25,708 nt of DNA. It comes from Bacteroidales bacterium (GTDB lineage: Bacteria > Bacteroidota > Bacteroidia > Bacteroidales > UBA932). The DNA lies in the NCBI GenBank assembly GCA_017483985.1, contig JAFUUB010000006.1, positions 1 to 25,708 of the forward strand, in the 5' to 3' direction. The notes below the pieces were generated by a model. It had not been told where the DNA came from. It was given only the letters and a program-made list of their open reading frames with translations, and did no database searches. A program made the translations under genes and the position numbers. Below, piece by piece: positions 7,874 through 16,600 of this stretch (positions within the stretch are counted from its first letter, which is position 1; each line of letters opens with the position of its first letter).

Positions 7874-10800
7874 ATGCTTAAAACTAATGTATTCAAATTC
7901 TTCCTCGCAGTCGCCCTGCTCCTGCCCGTTTTCGTGGCCGGCGCACAGCCTCGCGGAGGAAACCGGGCGGCGCAGATTGGCGGCGTCGTCGTGGATGCCA
8001 CTGATGCTCCTGTCATCGGTGCGGCCATCGTAGAAAAAGGAACGAACAACGGCGTTGTCACCGATGTGGATGGACATTTCTCCATCGCGGTGCGGCCGGG
8101 CACGGTCCTTCAGGTATCCTGCATCGGCTATACTTCCGTTGAGGTGCAGGCGGCTCCAGGCATGCGTGTCGTCCTGGCAGAAGACAACGAGCTCCTCGAG
8201 GAGACGGTTGTCATCGGTTACGGCGTCCAGAAAAAAAGTTCCTTGACCGGAGCCATTTCCTCGGTCAAGAGCGAGGACCTTGAGAACAGAACGGTTGCTA
8301 CCCTCCAGCAGGCTCTCCAGGGCAAGACGGCGGGTGTCCAGTTCGTCTCTGTCGGTGCCGCTCCGGGTGAAAACGGTGGCAGCCTCCGTATCCGCGGTAT
8401 TTCTTCCAATGCCTCTACGGAACCGCTATACGTTGTCGACGGTGTCCGCATGACGGATATCAACAACTTGGATCCGAATGATATCGAATCCACCGAGGTC
8501 CTCAAGGATGCAGCTTCCGCCGCCATCTACGGTGCCGAGGCCGGTAATGGTGTCGTTTTGATCACCACCAAGCACGGTACGAAGGGTGAAGGGAGGATAT
8601 CCTATGATTTCCAGTATACGATCCAGTCCCTGGGCCGTAAGCCGGAAGTCCTCAGCCCGAGCGAGTTCGTCGAATATATGGGCGAACTTGGCGTCGATGT
8701 CAATTGGGACGGCAAGACTTCCACCAACTGGGTGGATGCCGTATTCGAGAACAGCACCATGCAGAAGCACTCCCTGAGTTTCCGCGGCGGTAACGACCGG
8801 GGCAATCTCTATGTTTCTGTCGGTTATCTGGATAATGATGGTATCATCATTGGGAATAACGACCTCTACAAGCGTCTGACTTCTTCCATCAATGCGGATT
8901 ACAAGATCAAGGAATGGCTGAAGGTCGGCCTGACCGCCAACCTCTCCCGTTCGAAGCGTAAGAACCAGACGACCAACGCCGCCGGCCGAAACCTGATCTC
9001 CGAGGCGTTGATGTACGATCCGACCATCCAGCTCACCTACGGGCCGAATGAACTTCCTGCCAACATGCAGACGCTCGTGGACAACGATTATCCGCTGATG
9101 AAGGACGAGAATGGCAACTATTACGGTATCACTTCCCTGGAAGGCAACCACCCGATTGTCCTCGCCCTGTACAAGCAGAGCCTGAACAACAGCTACGAGA
9201 TGAACGGCAGTTTCTTTGCCAATCTTACTCCGATAAAGGACCTGGTGCTGACCAGCCGTTTCGGCTATAAGCTCTCCTCTTCCTCCAGCCGCACCATTAC
9301 GCCTCCGTATTATTACAGCGCCAGCAACTGGAAGAAGTACCTCGAATTCTCCAGCCGGGAAACCAGCAGCCTGTACTATCAGTGGGAGAACTTTGCCAAC
9401 TATTCCAAGACCTGGAACAAGACCCATACCTTTACGGCCATGGCCGGTTTCTCCTTCTCGAAGCGGATCAACGACTATGTCTCCGGCTCGCTGACTGCCA
9501 ACGGGGAGGATGCCCTCAAGGGCACTGCCGAGAATTTCTGGCATCTGAAATATGCTTCCGATACCGCCACGAAGTCCATTGATGGCGAAACGACTGAAAT
9601 CGCCAAGATGAGCTGGTTCGGCCGTCTGGGCTATGAGTTCCGGGGTAAGTACATGGTACAGGCCAGTCTCCGTGCCGATGCCGCCGACCTTTCCTTCCTT
9701 CCCAAGAGCGGCCGTTGGGGCTATTTCCCTTCCGTCTCCGCCGGTTGGACCATCAGTGAAGAACCTTTCTTCGCTCCGCTTAAGGGTACCTTCAACAGTC
9801 TGAAGCTCCGCGCCTCCTGGGGCCAGAACGGTAGCCTTGCCTCCCTGGGTTCCTACGAATATGCCAGCTCCATCATTACCTCGCAGAGCTATCCGCTCGT
9901 GTCCGGCGGCGCCACCGTCCTCGGCCAGAAGCCCAATGCCCTTGGTAATGACGATCTCCGCTGGGAGACCTCCGAGCAGTTCGACCTCGGTCTGGACGGC
10001 CGTTTGCTGAACGACCGGCTCACCTTCGGCATCGATTACTTCGACAAGAGGACCAAAGGACTGCTCGTCACAGGCGTGACCCCTTCCTTGTCCGTGGGCG
10101 GCTCGCTTTCTCCGATCAATGCCGGCAACGTCTCCAACAAGGGTTTCGAATTTGAACTTGGTTGGAAAGACACCATCGGCAACTTCCATTACGGTATCAA
10201 CGGCAACCTGGCTACGCTCAAGAACATGGTTACCTATCTGGATCCTTCCCTCGACTTGATCCCGGGCGTTCAGCAGGGACACAATACCTATTATACAGCC
10301 TTTGAGGAAGGATATCCGATCTATCACCTCCGCGGTTACAAGTATGCCGGCGTGGATCCGGCCAACGGCGATCCGCTCTTCTATACCCGTGACGGACAGG
10401 TTACCAACAATCCGGGCGGCTCCGATTCCGATTTCGATCTGGGTTCAGGCATCCCGAAAGTCACTGCCGGTCTTACCCTCACCGCTGCTTGGAAAGGCTT
10501 TGACCTGGTTGTCTTCGGCAACGGAGCCTTCGGCAGCAAGGTCTTCCTGCTGATGAACGAGATCCAGGCCTCCAACAACAAGATCCGGAGCCTCTTCTAT
10601 ACCGATCGCTGGACACCGTCCAACACCGGCGCCGGCCGTCCGCGTCCGCTCGTCGGAACCCTGGCTTCCACATATAACAAGAGTAGTGCTTATATCTTTA
10701 GCGGTGATTTCTTCAAAATCCAGCAGATCCAGCTGGGATATACCCTTCCCAAGAACCTGCTCAAGAAGATTTTCCTGAACAAAGCCCGTGTATACTGCTC

Positions 10801-10942
10801 CCTCGAAGACTTCTTCCTCTTCACAAACTATCCCGGTTACAGTCCTGAAGCAGCTTCCGACAGCGTTATCGGCGCAGGTATCGACTTTGGTGCTTATCCG
10901 ACCTCCAAGAAAGTTGTGTTTGGTCTTAATGTCGAATTTTAA
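7874..10942 (+). CDS. SusC-like TonB-dependent outer-membrane receptor
   Basis: 1022 residues, a normal SusC length. After a Sec signal (ending VAGAQ) and a short RGGNR stretch comes the carboxypeptidase-regulatory-like domain (about 36-108, IGGVVVDATDAPVIGAAI), then the SusC signature ETVVIGYG (residues 110-117), the plug (SLRIRGISSNASTEPLYVVD, and STEVLKDAASAAIYG), and a 22-strand-type barrel ending in VVFGLNVEF with a terminal Phe typical of barrel insertion. It imports oligomeric ligands through the outer membrane using TonB energy, with the SusD-like protein as lid. It starts 23 bp after esterase A and its stop overlaps the possible susD start by one base. The ligand cannot be predicted, but the enzymes encoded nearby point to an esterified compound. 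Confidence 0.97.
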   Translation: MLKTNVFKFFLAVALLLPVFVAGAQPRGGNRAAQIGGVVVDATDAPVIGAAIVEKGTNNGVVTDVDGHFSIAVRPGTVLQVSCIGYTSVEVQAAPGMRVVLAEDNELLEETVVIGYGVQKKSSLTGAISSVKSEDLENRTVATLQQALQGKTAGVQFVSVGAAPGENGGSLRIRGISSNASTEPLYVVDGVRMTDINNLDPNDIESTEVLKDAASAAIYGAEAGNGVVLITTKHGTKGEGRISYDFQYTIQSLGRKPEVLSPSEFVEYMGELGVDVNWDGKTSTNWVDAVFENSTMQKHSLSFRGGNDRGNLYVSVGYLDNDGIIIGNNDLYKRLTSSINADYKIKEWLKVGLTANLSRSKRKNQTTNAAGRNLISEALMYDPTIQLTYGPNELPANMQTLVDNDYPLMKDENGNYYGITSLEGNHPIVLALYKQSLNNSYEMNGSFFANLTPIKDLVLTSRFGYKLSSSSSRTITPPYYYSASNWKKYLEFSSRETSSLYYQWENFANYSKTWNKTHTFTAMAGFSFSKRINDYVSGSLTANGEDALKGTAENFWHLKYASDTATKSIDGETTEIAKMSWFGRLGYEFRGKYMVQASLRADAADLSFLPKSGRWGYFPSVSAGWTISEEPFFAPLKGTFNSLKLRASWGQNGSLASLGSYEYASSIITSQSYPLVSGGATVLGQKPNALGNDDLRWETSEQFDLGLDGRLLNDRLTFGIDYFDKRTKGLLVTGVTPSLSVGGSLSPINAGNVSNKGFEFELGWKDTIGNFHYGINGNLATLKNMVTYLDPSLDLIPGVQQGHNTYYTAFEEGYPIYHLRGYKYAGVDPANGDPLFYTRDGQVTNNPGGSDSDFDLGSGIPKVTAGLTLTAAWKGFDLVVFGNGAFGSKVFLLMNEIQASNNKIRSLFYTDRWTPSNTGAGRPRPLVGTLASTYNKSSAYIFSGDFFKIQQIQLGYTLPKNLLKKIFLNKARVYCSLEDFFLFTNYPGYSPEAASDSVIGAGIDFGAYPTSKKVVFGLNVEF

Positions 10943-12582
10943 TGATGCCCCATCTTATGAAAACAAGTAAATACATGTCAATCGTTGCAGGCATCATGCT
11001 GCTTGCAGGCGCAGTGGGCTGCGAAAAAGAACTGGATATCCAGCAGCATGGATCCATCGGCATGGAAGAATTCTACCAGACCGATGCCGACGCTGAAAGC
11101 GCTGTTGCCAATTTGTACTGTGTTTGGCGAAACTCGTATTCCGACAGGATGTACTTGTTCACCCTTCTCAGTGACGAAGTCCATAGAGGTGGCAACCACG
11201 CTACCAAGTTTGCACCCTTCCCGCAGTTGCTGTCCTGGACTTTCAACTCCGGAAATTCCTATGTAGCTTCTTATTACAAGTCTTGCTACAACCTTATTTA
11301 TGCCGCCAACCTGGTCATCGACAACCTCTCGGATGATTCATCCGTGAAGAAGCAGATCATCGCTGAGGCGAAGTTCTTCAGAGGCTATGCCCACTTCCAT
11401 CTGGCTGCCCTGTGGGGTGAGACCGTCCCGATGGTGGACCATCTGCTGGCTCCGGAAGAGTACCATATCGGCAACAGCCAGCCCGGCCAGGTCTGGGCGC
11501 TGGTCGAGAAGGATCTCACGGATGCGATTGCTGTCCTGCCCAGCAAGAAGAACGTGGATGACAAGAGCTTGACGCGTGTGACGAAAGAGGCGGCCGAGGT
11601 CTATTTGGGCAATGCCTATCTGTGGCAGAAAAAATACGAGGAGGCGGCTGCCGAGTATGAAAAGGTGATTAACAGCGGGCTGTACAAGCTTTGGGATGGA
11701 GATTTCGAGAACCTGACCCATGTCCCGGCCAACAACTGCAGTGAGAAGGTCCTGGAGGCGCAGGTCCCCAATGATCTCGACAATTATCGGACCAATGGAA
11801 TCAACAGCAGCAACGGCTTCTGGGGCAATGCCGGACTGTATCTTAATTTCTTCTCCCAGACAAAGGATGCGCGCAACAAGTTCGCTTCCGGGAACGGATA
11901 CTTCCCGCCCCGTGAGGGCCTGTACAAGGCTTTCGTGGCCGAGGAAGGCGAGGACGGTTACCGCCTGAAGGCTTCGATCCGCACCATGGAACAGATGCCG
12001 GAAGCGGGTCTCACCTGTGATGTCGACGGAACCATCCTTTTCTTCAGCGACAAGTATTTCAACTGGAAGACCCGCATCCTGCAGTCTGACTTGATGGGTA
12101 AACCTGGCAGGAATGTGGACAACCAATACATCAACTACTGCTATGTTCGTTATGCCGAAGTACTGCTGCTGGCCGCTGAGGCCCAGTTCCGTGCCGGAAA
12201 CAAGACCAAGGCTGAAGACTATTTAAACCAGGTCCGCCAGCGTGCGAAACTCGCCGACAAGACCGGCATCACCTTGGACGACATCAAGACAGAGAAGCGC
12301 CTCGAGTTTGCATTCGAAGGCGTCCGCTACATGGATCTGACCCGCTGGCAGAGAATTGAAGGCGAAGATGATGCCTACAATGCCATGAAGGACCAGGACA
12401 AGATTGTCTACAACATCAAGGTCTCCAAGGACAAAGGTACCGGAAAGGTTTCCTACGAGAAAGTCGTCGCTGTCGAGTACCCCAATGCCGGATACCAGAA
12501 AGGCAAGCATGAACTGCTTCCCTATCCGTTGGAAGAACTCGAAGTGAATGGAGCCAACATCCAGCAGAACCCGAATTGGTAA
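10942..12582 (+). CDS. SusD-like nutrient-binding outer-membrane lipoprotein
   Basis: 546 residues with a lipoprotein signal (LAGAVGC; Cys27 from this start). The SusD/RagB pattern is present: KELDIQQHGSIGMEEFYQTD after the lipid anchor, TPR-like helices (FFRGYAHFHLAALWGETVPM, EVYLGNAYLWQKKYEEAAAE), and the C-terminal YVRYAEVLLLAAEAQFRAGN with RRLEF-like KRLEFAFEGVRYMDLTRW. It forms the surface lid on the SusC barrel and binds the substrate. The first ATG overlaps the susC stop (TAATG), suggesting translational coupling; ATG codons at 10945 and 10957 are alternatives, and 10957 (MKTSKYMSIV) gives the most typical signal peptide. A GC-rich hairpin follows the gene at 12593-12632. Confidence 0.96.
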   Translation: MMPHLMKTSKYMSIVAGIMLLAGAVGCEKELDIQQHGSIGMEEFYQTDADAESAVANLYCVWRNSYSDRMYLFTLLSDEVHRGGNHATKFAPFPQLLSWTFNSGNSYVASYYKSCYNLIYAANLVIDNLSDDSSVKKQIIAEAKFFRGYAHFHLAALWGETVPMVDHLLAPEEYHIGNSQPGQVWALVEKDLTDAIAVLPSKKNVDDKSLTRVTKEAAEVYLGNAYLWQKKYEEAAAEYEKVINSGLYKLWDGDFENLTHVPANNCSEKVLEAQVPNDLDNYRTNGINSSNGFWGNAGLYLNFFSQTKDARNKFASGNGYFPPREGLYKAFVAEEGEDGYRLKASIRTMEQMPEAGLTCDVDGTILFFSDKYFNWKTRILQSDLMGKPGRNVDNQYINYCYVRYAEVLLLAAEAQFRAGNKTKAEDYLNQVRQRAKLADKTGITLDDIKTEKRLEFAFEGVRYMDLTRWQRIEGEDDAYNAMKDQDKIVYNIKVSKDKGTGKVSYEKVVAVEYPNAGYQKGKHELLPYPLEELEVNGANIQQNPNW

Positions 12583-12592
12583 GTTTCTAGAA

Positions 12593-12632
12593 AGAACCGG
12601 TGCCGGGTCCGAACGGGCCCGGCACTGGTTCT
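12593..12632 (+). other. 18-bp GC-rich hairpin between susD and the porin gene
   Basis: AGAACCGGTGCCGGGTCC (12593-12610) pairs over its whole length with 12615-12632 around a GAAC loop; two of the 18 pairs are G-U in plus-strand RNA, so the fold favours that strand. There is no T tract, and the next ATG is 12 nt downstream. It may be a processing/stability element, a partial terminator that lowers expression after susCD, or a structure that hides the porin start. Confidence 0.7.
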
Positions 12633-12644
12633 GAATTCCTGACA

Positions 12645-13652
12645 ATGAACCATTTCCGTTCTTTCTGCATCATCTTGCTGTGCTGCCTTCTTCCACTCGT
12701 TGCAAAGGGGCAGGGCACCGACCGTTTCCTGCCGACCCTGGCCTCTTCTTCGCTCGTGTCCACGACTTACAGCGGTGGCAAGGTCAGCAACTTCAACCTG
12801 TCGATCATGGAAGCGGTTTGGAAAGACAACGGGCAGAAAGGCTTTTCGGGACAGATTTCCTATGACCTGGTCATCAAGCAGTTCATGAACCTGAATGCCG
12901 GTTACCGGTTCTGTCCGCAGCTGCTCGTCAAGATCGGGGACCAGAAGATGATGTTCCTCAATGAAATGTCGACTTCTCCCAGGACCTTGGAAGCGAGCGG
13001 CTACTCGATGGGAATGAGCTATCTGGGCGGTTATACCCGGGATCTGACCGGGCTCAGCTCCCGTTCGTGCGACTGGGGGGTGAGCCTTTCCGGCGACTTG
13101 TTCGGCCGGGCTAGGCGACCGGGCTGGCTCTCCTATTTCCTGGGGGTCTTCCAGGGCAACGGTTTTTCCCTGAAGGATGTCGACCATGCGAAAAACATCA
13201 CGGGCCTGCTGGTCTTCCGGCCGACCGGTACGCTGAAGCTCTCCGTCGGCGGCATGCTTGGCAAGTACACGGTCGGGGAAGACGCCGATGCCCGCCTCGC
13301 GGATAGGAACCGTCTCTCGGCGGGTCTCTTTTATGAGGACGGCCGGTGGTTTTTCAAGAGCGAGACAGTGTATGGAAAGACGGATGCGCTGCAGAGTTGG
13401 AGCGTGTTCGGACTGGGCGGCATCTGGTTCCGTTCCGATATGGCCCTCGCCGTCCGTGCCGACCGTTTCCAGCAGGACCTCAGCCGGTCCGGTACGGCGA
13501 CCGGCAAGTTCGACCTTTGCTTCAGCCACGTGTTGAACCAAACCTTCCGCTACCGGGTCCAGTACAGCCATTCGATCCTTCCGACCGGTCATTCCGATGC
13601 CGTTTCGCTCGGCGTTTCCATGCGGTTTTCCACTTCTTTGAAAAGAAAATGA
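12645..13652 (+). CDS. Porin O/P-like outer-membrane barrel protein
   Basis: 335 residues from the ATG at 12645, which opens a good Sec signal (MNHFRSFCIILLCCLLPLVA); an in-frame ATG at 12600 lies within the hairpin and would bury the signal. The mature protein alternates polar and apolar residues in many short strands and carries the phosphate-selective porin pattern WLSYFLGVFQGNGFSLKD followed by NITGLLVFRPTGTLKLSVGG. The C-terminal part (FRYRVQYSHSI, VSLGVSMRF) also looks like beta strands. Porin O/P proteins are anion, often phosphate or polyphosphate, channels; Bacteroidetes members are less well studied. It is encoded 6 bp before the phosphatase-containing fusion gene, so uptake of released phosphate or another anion is a reasonable inference. 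The family call comes from motif recognition only. Confidence 0.72.
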   Translation: MNHFRSFCIILLCCLLPLVAKGQGTDRFLPTLASSSLVSTTYSGGKVSNFNLSIMEAVWKDNGQKGFSGQISYDLVIKQFMNLNAGYRFCPQLLVKIGDQKMMFLNEMSTSPRTLEASGYSMGMSYLGGYTRDLTGLSSRSCDWGVSLSGDLFGRARRPGWLSYFLGVFQGNGFSLKDVDHAKNITGLLVFRPTGTLKLSVGGMLGKYTVGEDADARLADRNRLSAGLFYEDGRWFFKSETVYGKTDALQSWSVFGLGGIWFRSDMALAVRADRFQQDLSRSGTATGKFDLCFSHVLNQTFRYRVQYSHSILPTGHSDAVSLGVSMRFSTSLKRK

Positions 13653-13658
13653 CACATC

Positions 13659-16600
13659 ATGAAAGTTAAACACCTTCTTCTCGTCCTGGTTTTCCTCGGA
13701 ACATGCCTTTCCGGGGGAGCCCAGGATGTCGCCCGGCTGCTCCGGGAGAATCCCGACCGGGCGGCCAACAACATGCACAGTTACGAGTTCGCCCCGGTGG
13801 AAGACACCCGTGCACCGAAAGGGTACACGCCGGTCTACATCTCTCATTACGGCCGTCACGGCTCCCGTCATGACGTATCGTCTTCAACCAGCGACCAGAC
13901 CCTGGCTCTCTTCCGGAAAGCGGATTCCCTGGGACAGCTGACCGTGAAGGGCAAGGAATTGATGGAGGCTGTGCGGATCATGGCTGAGGAACATGACGGC
14001 ATGGGCGGCGCATTGTCGCCCCGCGGTGGCCGTGAGCATGAGCAACTGGCCATCCGGATGGCGGACCGTTTCCCTTCCGTTTTCGGGAAAGGGAAGCGGG
14101 TGAGCGCCGTATCCAGTACAGCCGAACGCTGTATCGTCAGCATGGGCTATTTCATGTCTTCCCTGAAAAGCCGTTTCCCGGACGTGAACATGGAAATGAC
14201 GACCGGTGAGCGCTTTGCTCCGGTGATCCGTCTTACCAGCGGGACGTCTGCAAACATGCAGGTCATGGACGCCCCGCGTGGCGGAAACAGAGGCAATGGC
14301 GGCCGTGGTGGCAACGGCGGCAATGGCGGCGGGAACATGCGCCCTCCGCAGCAGAACACCCTGCCCGAGGACTATTCCACCTTCCTGGGAAAAATCTTCG
14401 TCGATCCGAAGGCTGTGCAGAACCCGGACGAGGTCGTGCGCAATGTCTTCAAACTGGGCGGCCTTTGCCAGGACCTGGATTTCCTGGGACTCGACATCTT
14501 CCGTTTCTTTACGCCGGAAGAACTGCTCAGCCTGTGGCAGCAGAACAATGATGAGATTTACGGTCGCTGGGGCAATTCCATCGAGAATGGCTATGCCAAG
14601 GCCCTGACGGCCCAGCCGCTCATGGATGACATTATTGACAAGGCGGATGCGGCGCTGAAGAACGGCAAGACGGCGGCTGACCTCCGATTCGGTCATGACA
14701 TGAGCCTCATGGCATTGTGGAGCCTGATGGGGATCGATGCCGACGGCGGCGAGCGCTACCGGAGTGCGGAAGCCCATGAGAAATGGTACGCTTTCCAGAT
14801 TGTCCCGACGGCTGCAAATTTACAGCTGGTTTTCTATACAGCCCCAGGTAAAGACGTCCTGGTTAAGGTCTTGCGCAATGAGCAGGAAGTCTCCGTCAAG
14901 GGTTTGGAGCCTGTTTCCGGGCCATACTACCGGTGGGAGGATTTCAAAGCGAAATTCTCCGCGCAGGAGCAATACGACCTCACGTTCGACAAGGAGGATT
15001 TCATCGTCCTCAAAACGAGGATTCCTACCGCAAAAGGACCGGTAGACGTTACCTATAAAGCCTATATGCACATCCCGTACGTGGCCCGTCCGCTCGATCC
15101 GGCATACCAGTCGCTCTGTATCTTCGAGCCGATTTTTATCAACGGGAAAGGGTGGGATGCGTCTTCCGCGCCGATCCTGTTTTCCAATCGGGTGAACGGT
15201 TATTTGTCGGTGGATGATTCCCAGACGGCGGATGTCAAGGAAGGCCGGGAAAGCCTCGCGCTGGCCGCCGGCATGGTGGTTGTTGTGCCCGGATGCCGCG
15301 GCCGTACGCTGCAGGACAGCGAAGGAACCTATATCGGGAAAGCCCCTGCGGCCGTCGTCGATCTCAAAGCGGCCATCCGCTACCTTCGGCACAACAAGGC
15401 CCTGATCCCCGGTGATACCGAGAAGATTGTATCCGTGGGCTGCAGCGCCGGCGGGGCCATTTCCGCCGTGGTGGGTGCATCCGGCAACAGTCCGTTGTTC
15501 GAATCCAGGCTCGTTGCCATTGGAGCGGCGCAGGAGCGGGACGATGTATTTGCGACCGGCGCTTTTTCTCCGATTATGGACCTTGCCCATGCCGATATGG
15601 CGTATGAGTGGGAGTTCGGCACAAGCCCCTGGCACGGTCAAACCGTCGACCAGATGGTCTCATCGGAACTCGGCCGGCAGTTCATCGCCTATCAGGAGAC
15701 CCTTCCGGTCCGGGCGGGCGCTTTCGGCCATCTGACGGCAGACAAGCTGGGTGATTATATGTCCCAGGAATGGTTGAATCCTTCCGCAACGCTTTTCCTG
15801 AAGAACCTTAGCGACAAGGAACGTGCGGACTATCTGCAGGACAAGGACTGGCTTGGCTGGGACGGTGAGCGCACGCATTTCACGTTCGATCAATACCGCG
15901 CGCATACAACTCCTCGGGTAAAGGGGATCCCGGCTTTCGACAGCTTTGACCTGAAGTCGCCTGAAAACAATCTCTTTGGAAACGAGAAGACGGATTCCCG
16001 CCATTTTACCGATTATTCGCTTCAGAAAGCGACCGGGGACCCGTCTGCTTCGATCGATCCGGAATTGCAGCAGGTCGTTGACATGATGAATCCGCTGTAC
16101 TATGTTTTCGGAAGGAACAAGGGCTGTTCCGTCCATTGGTGGATCCGTCACGGGGCGGCCGAAAGCGGCAATTCCCGCGCATCCGTCATCACGATGGCGG
16201 CGGAACTGAGCGGTCAGGGCAAGCATGTCAATGGCGCCCTCTTCTGGGATGCAAACCATTGCCAGGACAAGGATCCGGAAGGATTCATCGATTGGATCCT
16301 TGAATTGACCGGACCCAAGGACGATGTGATCCGCGAGAAACTGCTGGACAAAAACAGCAGGGAAGTCCTGACGGGAAGTATTTACGGAGATTGGCACGGG
16401 ACCATGGAGAACTCGCTTCACGCGATTCAGAAGGCGGTCGACAAAGGGGCTGACCTGGCTTCGATTTCCATTCGGAAAACGGCCGACGGCCGGCTGATCT
16501 GCTTCTCGGACGATACGGTGGACCGGCTCCTGAACGGAAGCGGAAAGGTCAGTGAGTTGACCCTCGCCCAAATCCGCGCCCTTGCTCCCAAAGAGTATTC

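Noticed and set aside
8426..10327. Long open frame antisense to the SusC gene
   Set aside because: The sense strand encodes a complete, well-conserved SusC; the antisense frame is a by-product of GC-rich codon use. The same applies to 3896-5194, 16608-18932, 21063-22562 and 23356-24981.
12600..12644. Earlier start for the porin gene
   Set aside because: It adds 15 residues encoded by the hairpin in front of a normal Sec signal.
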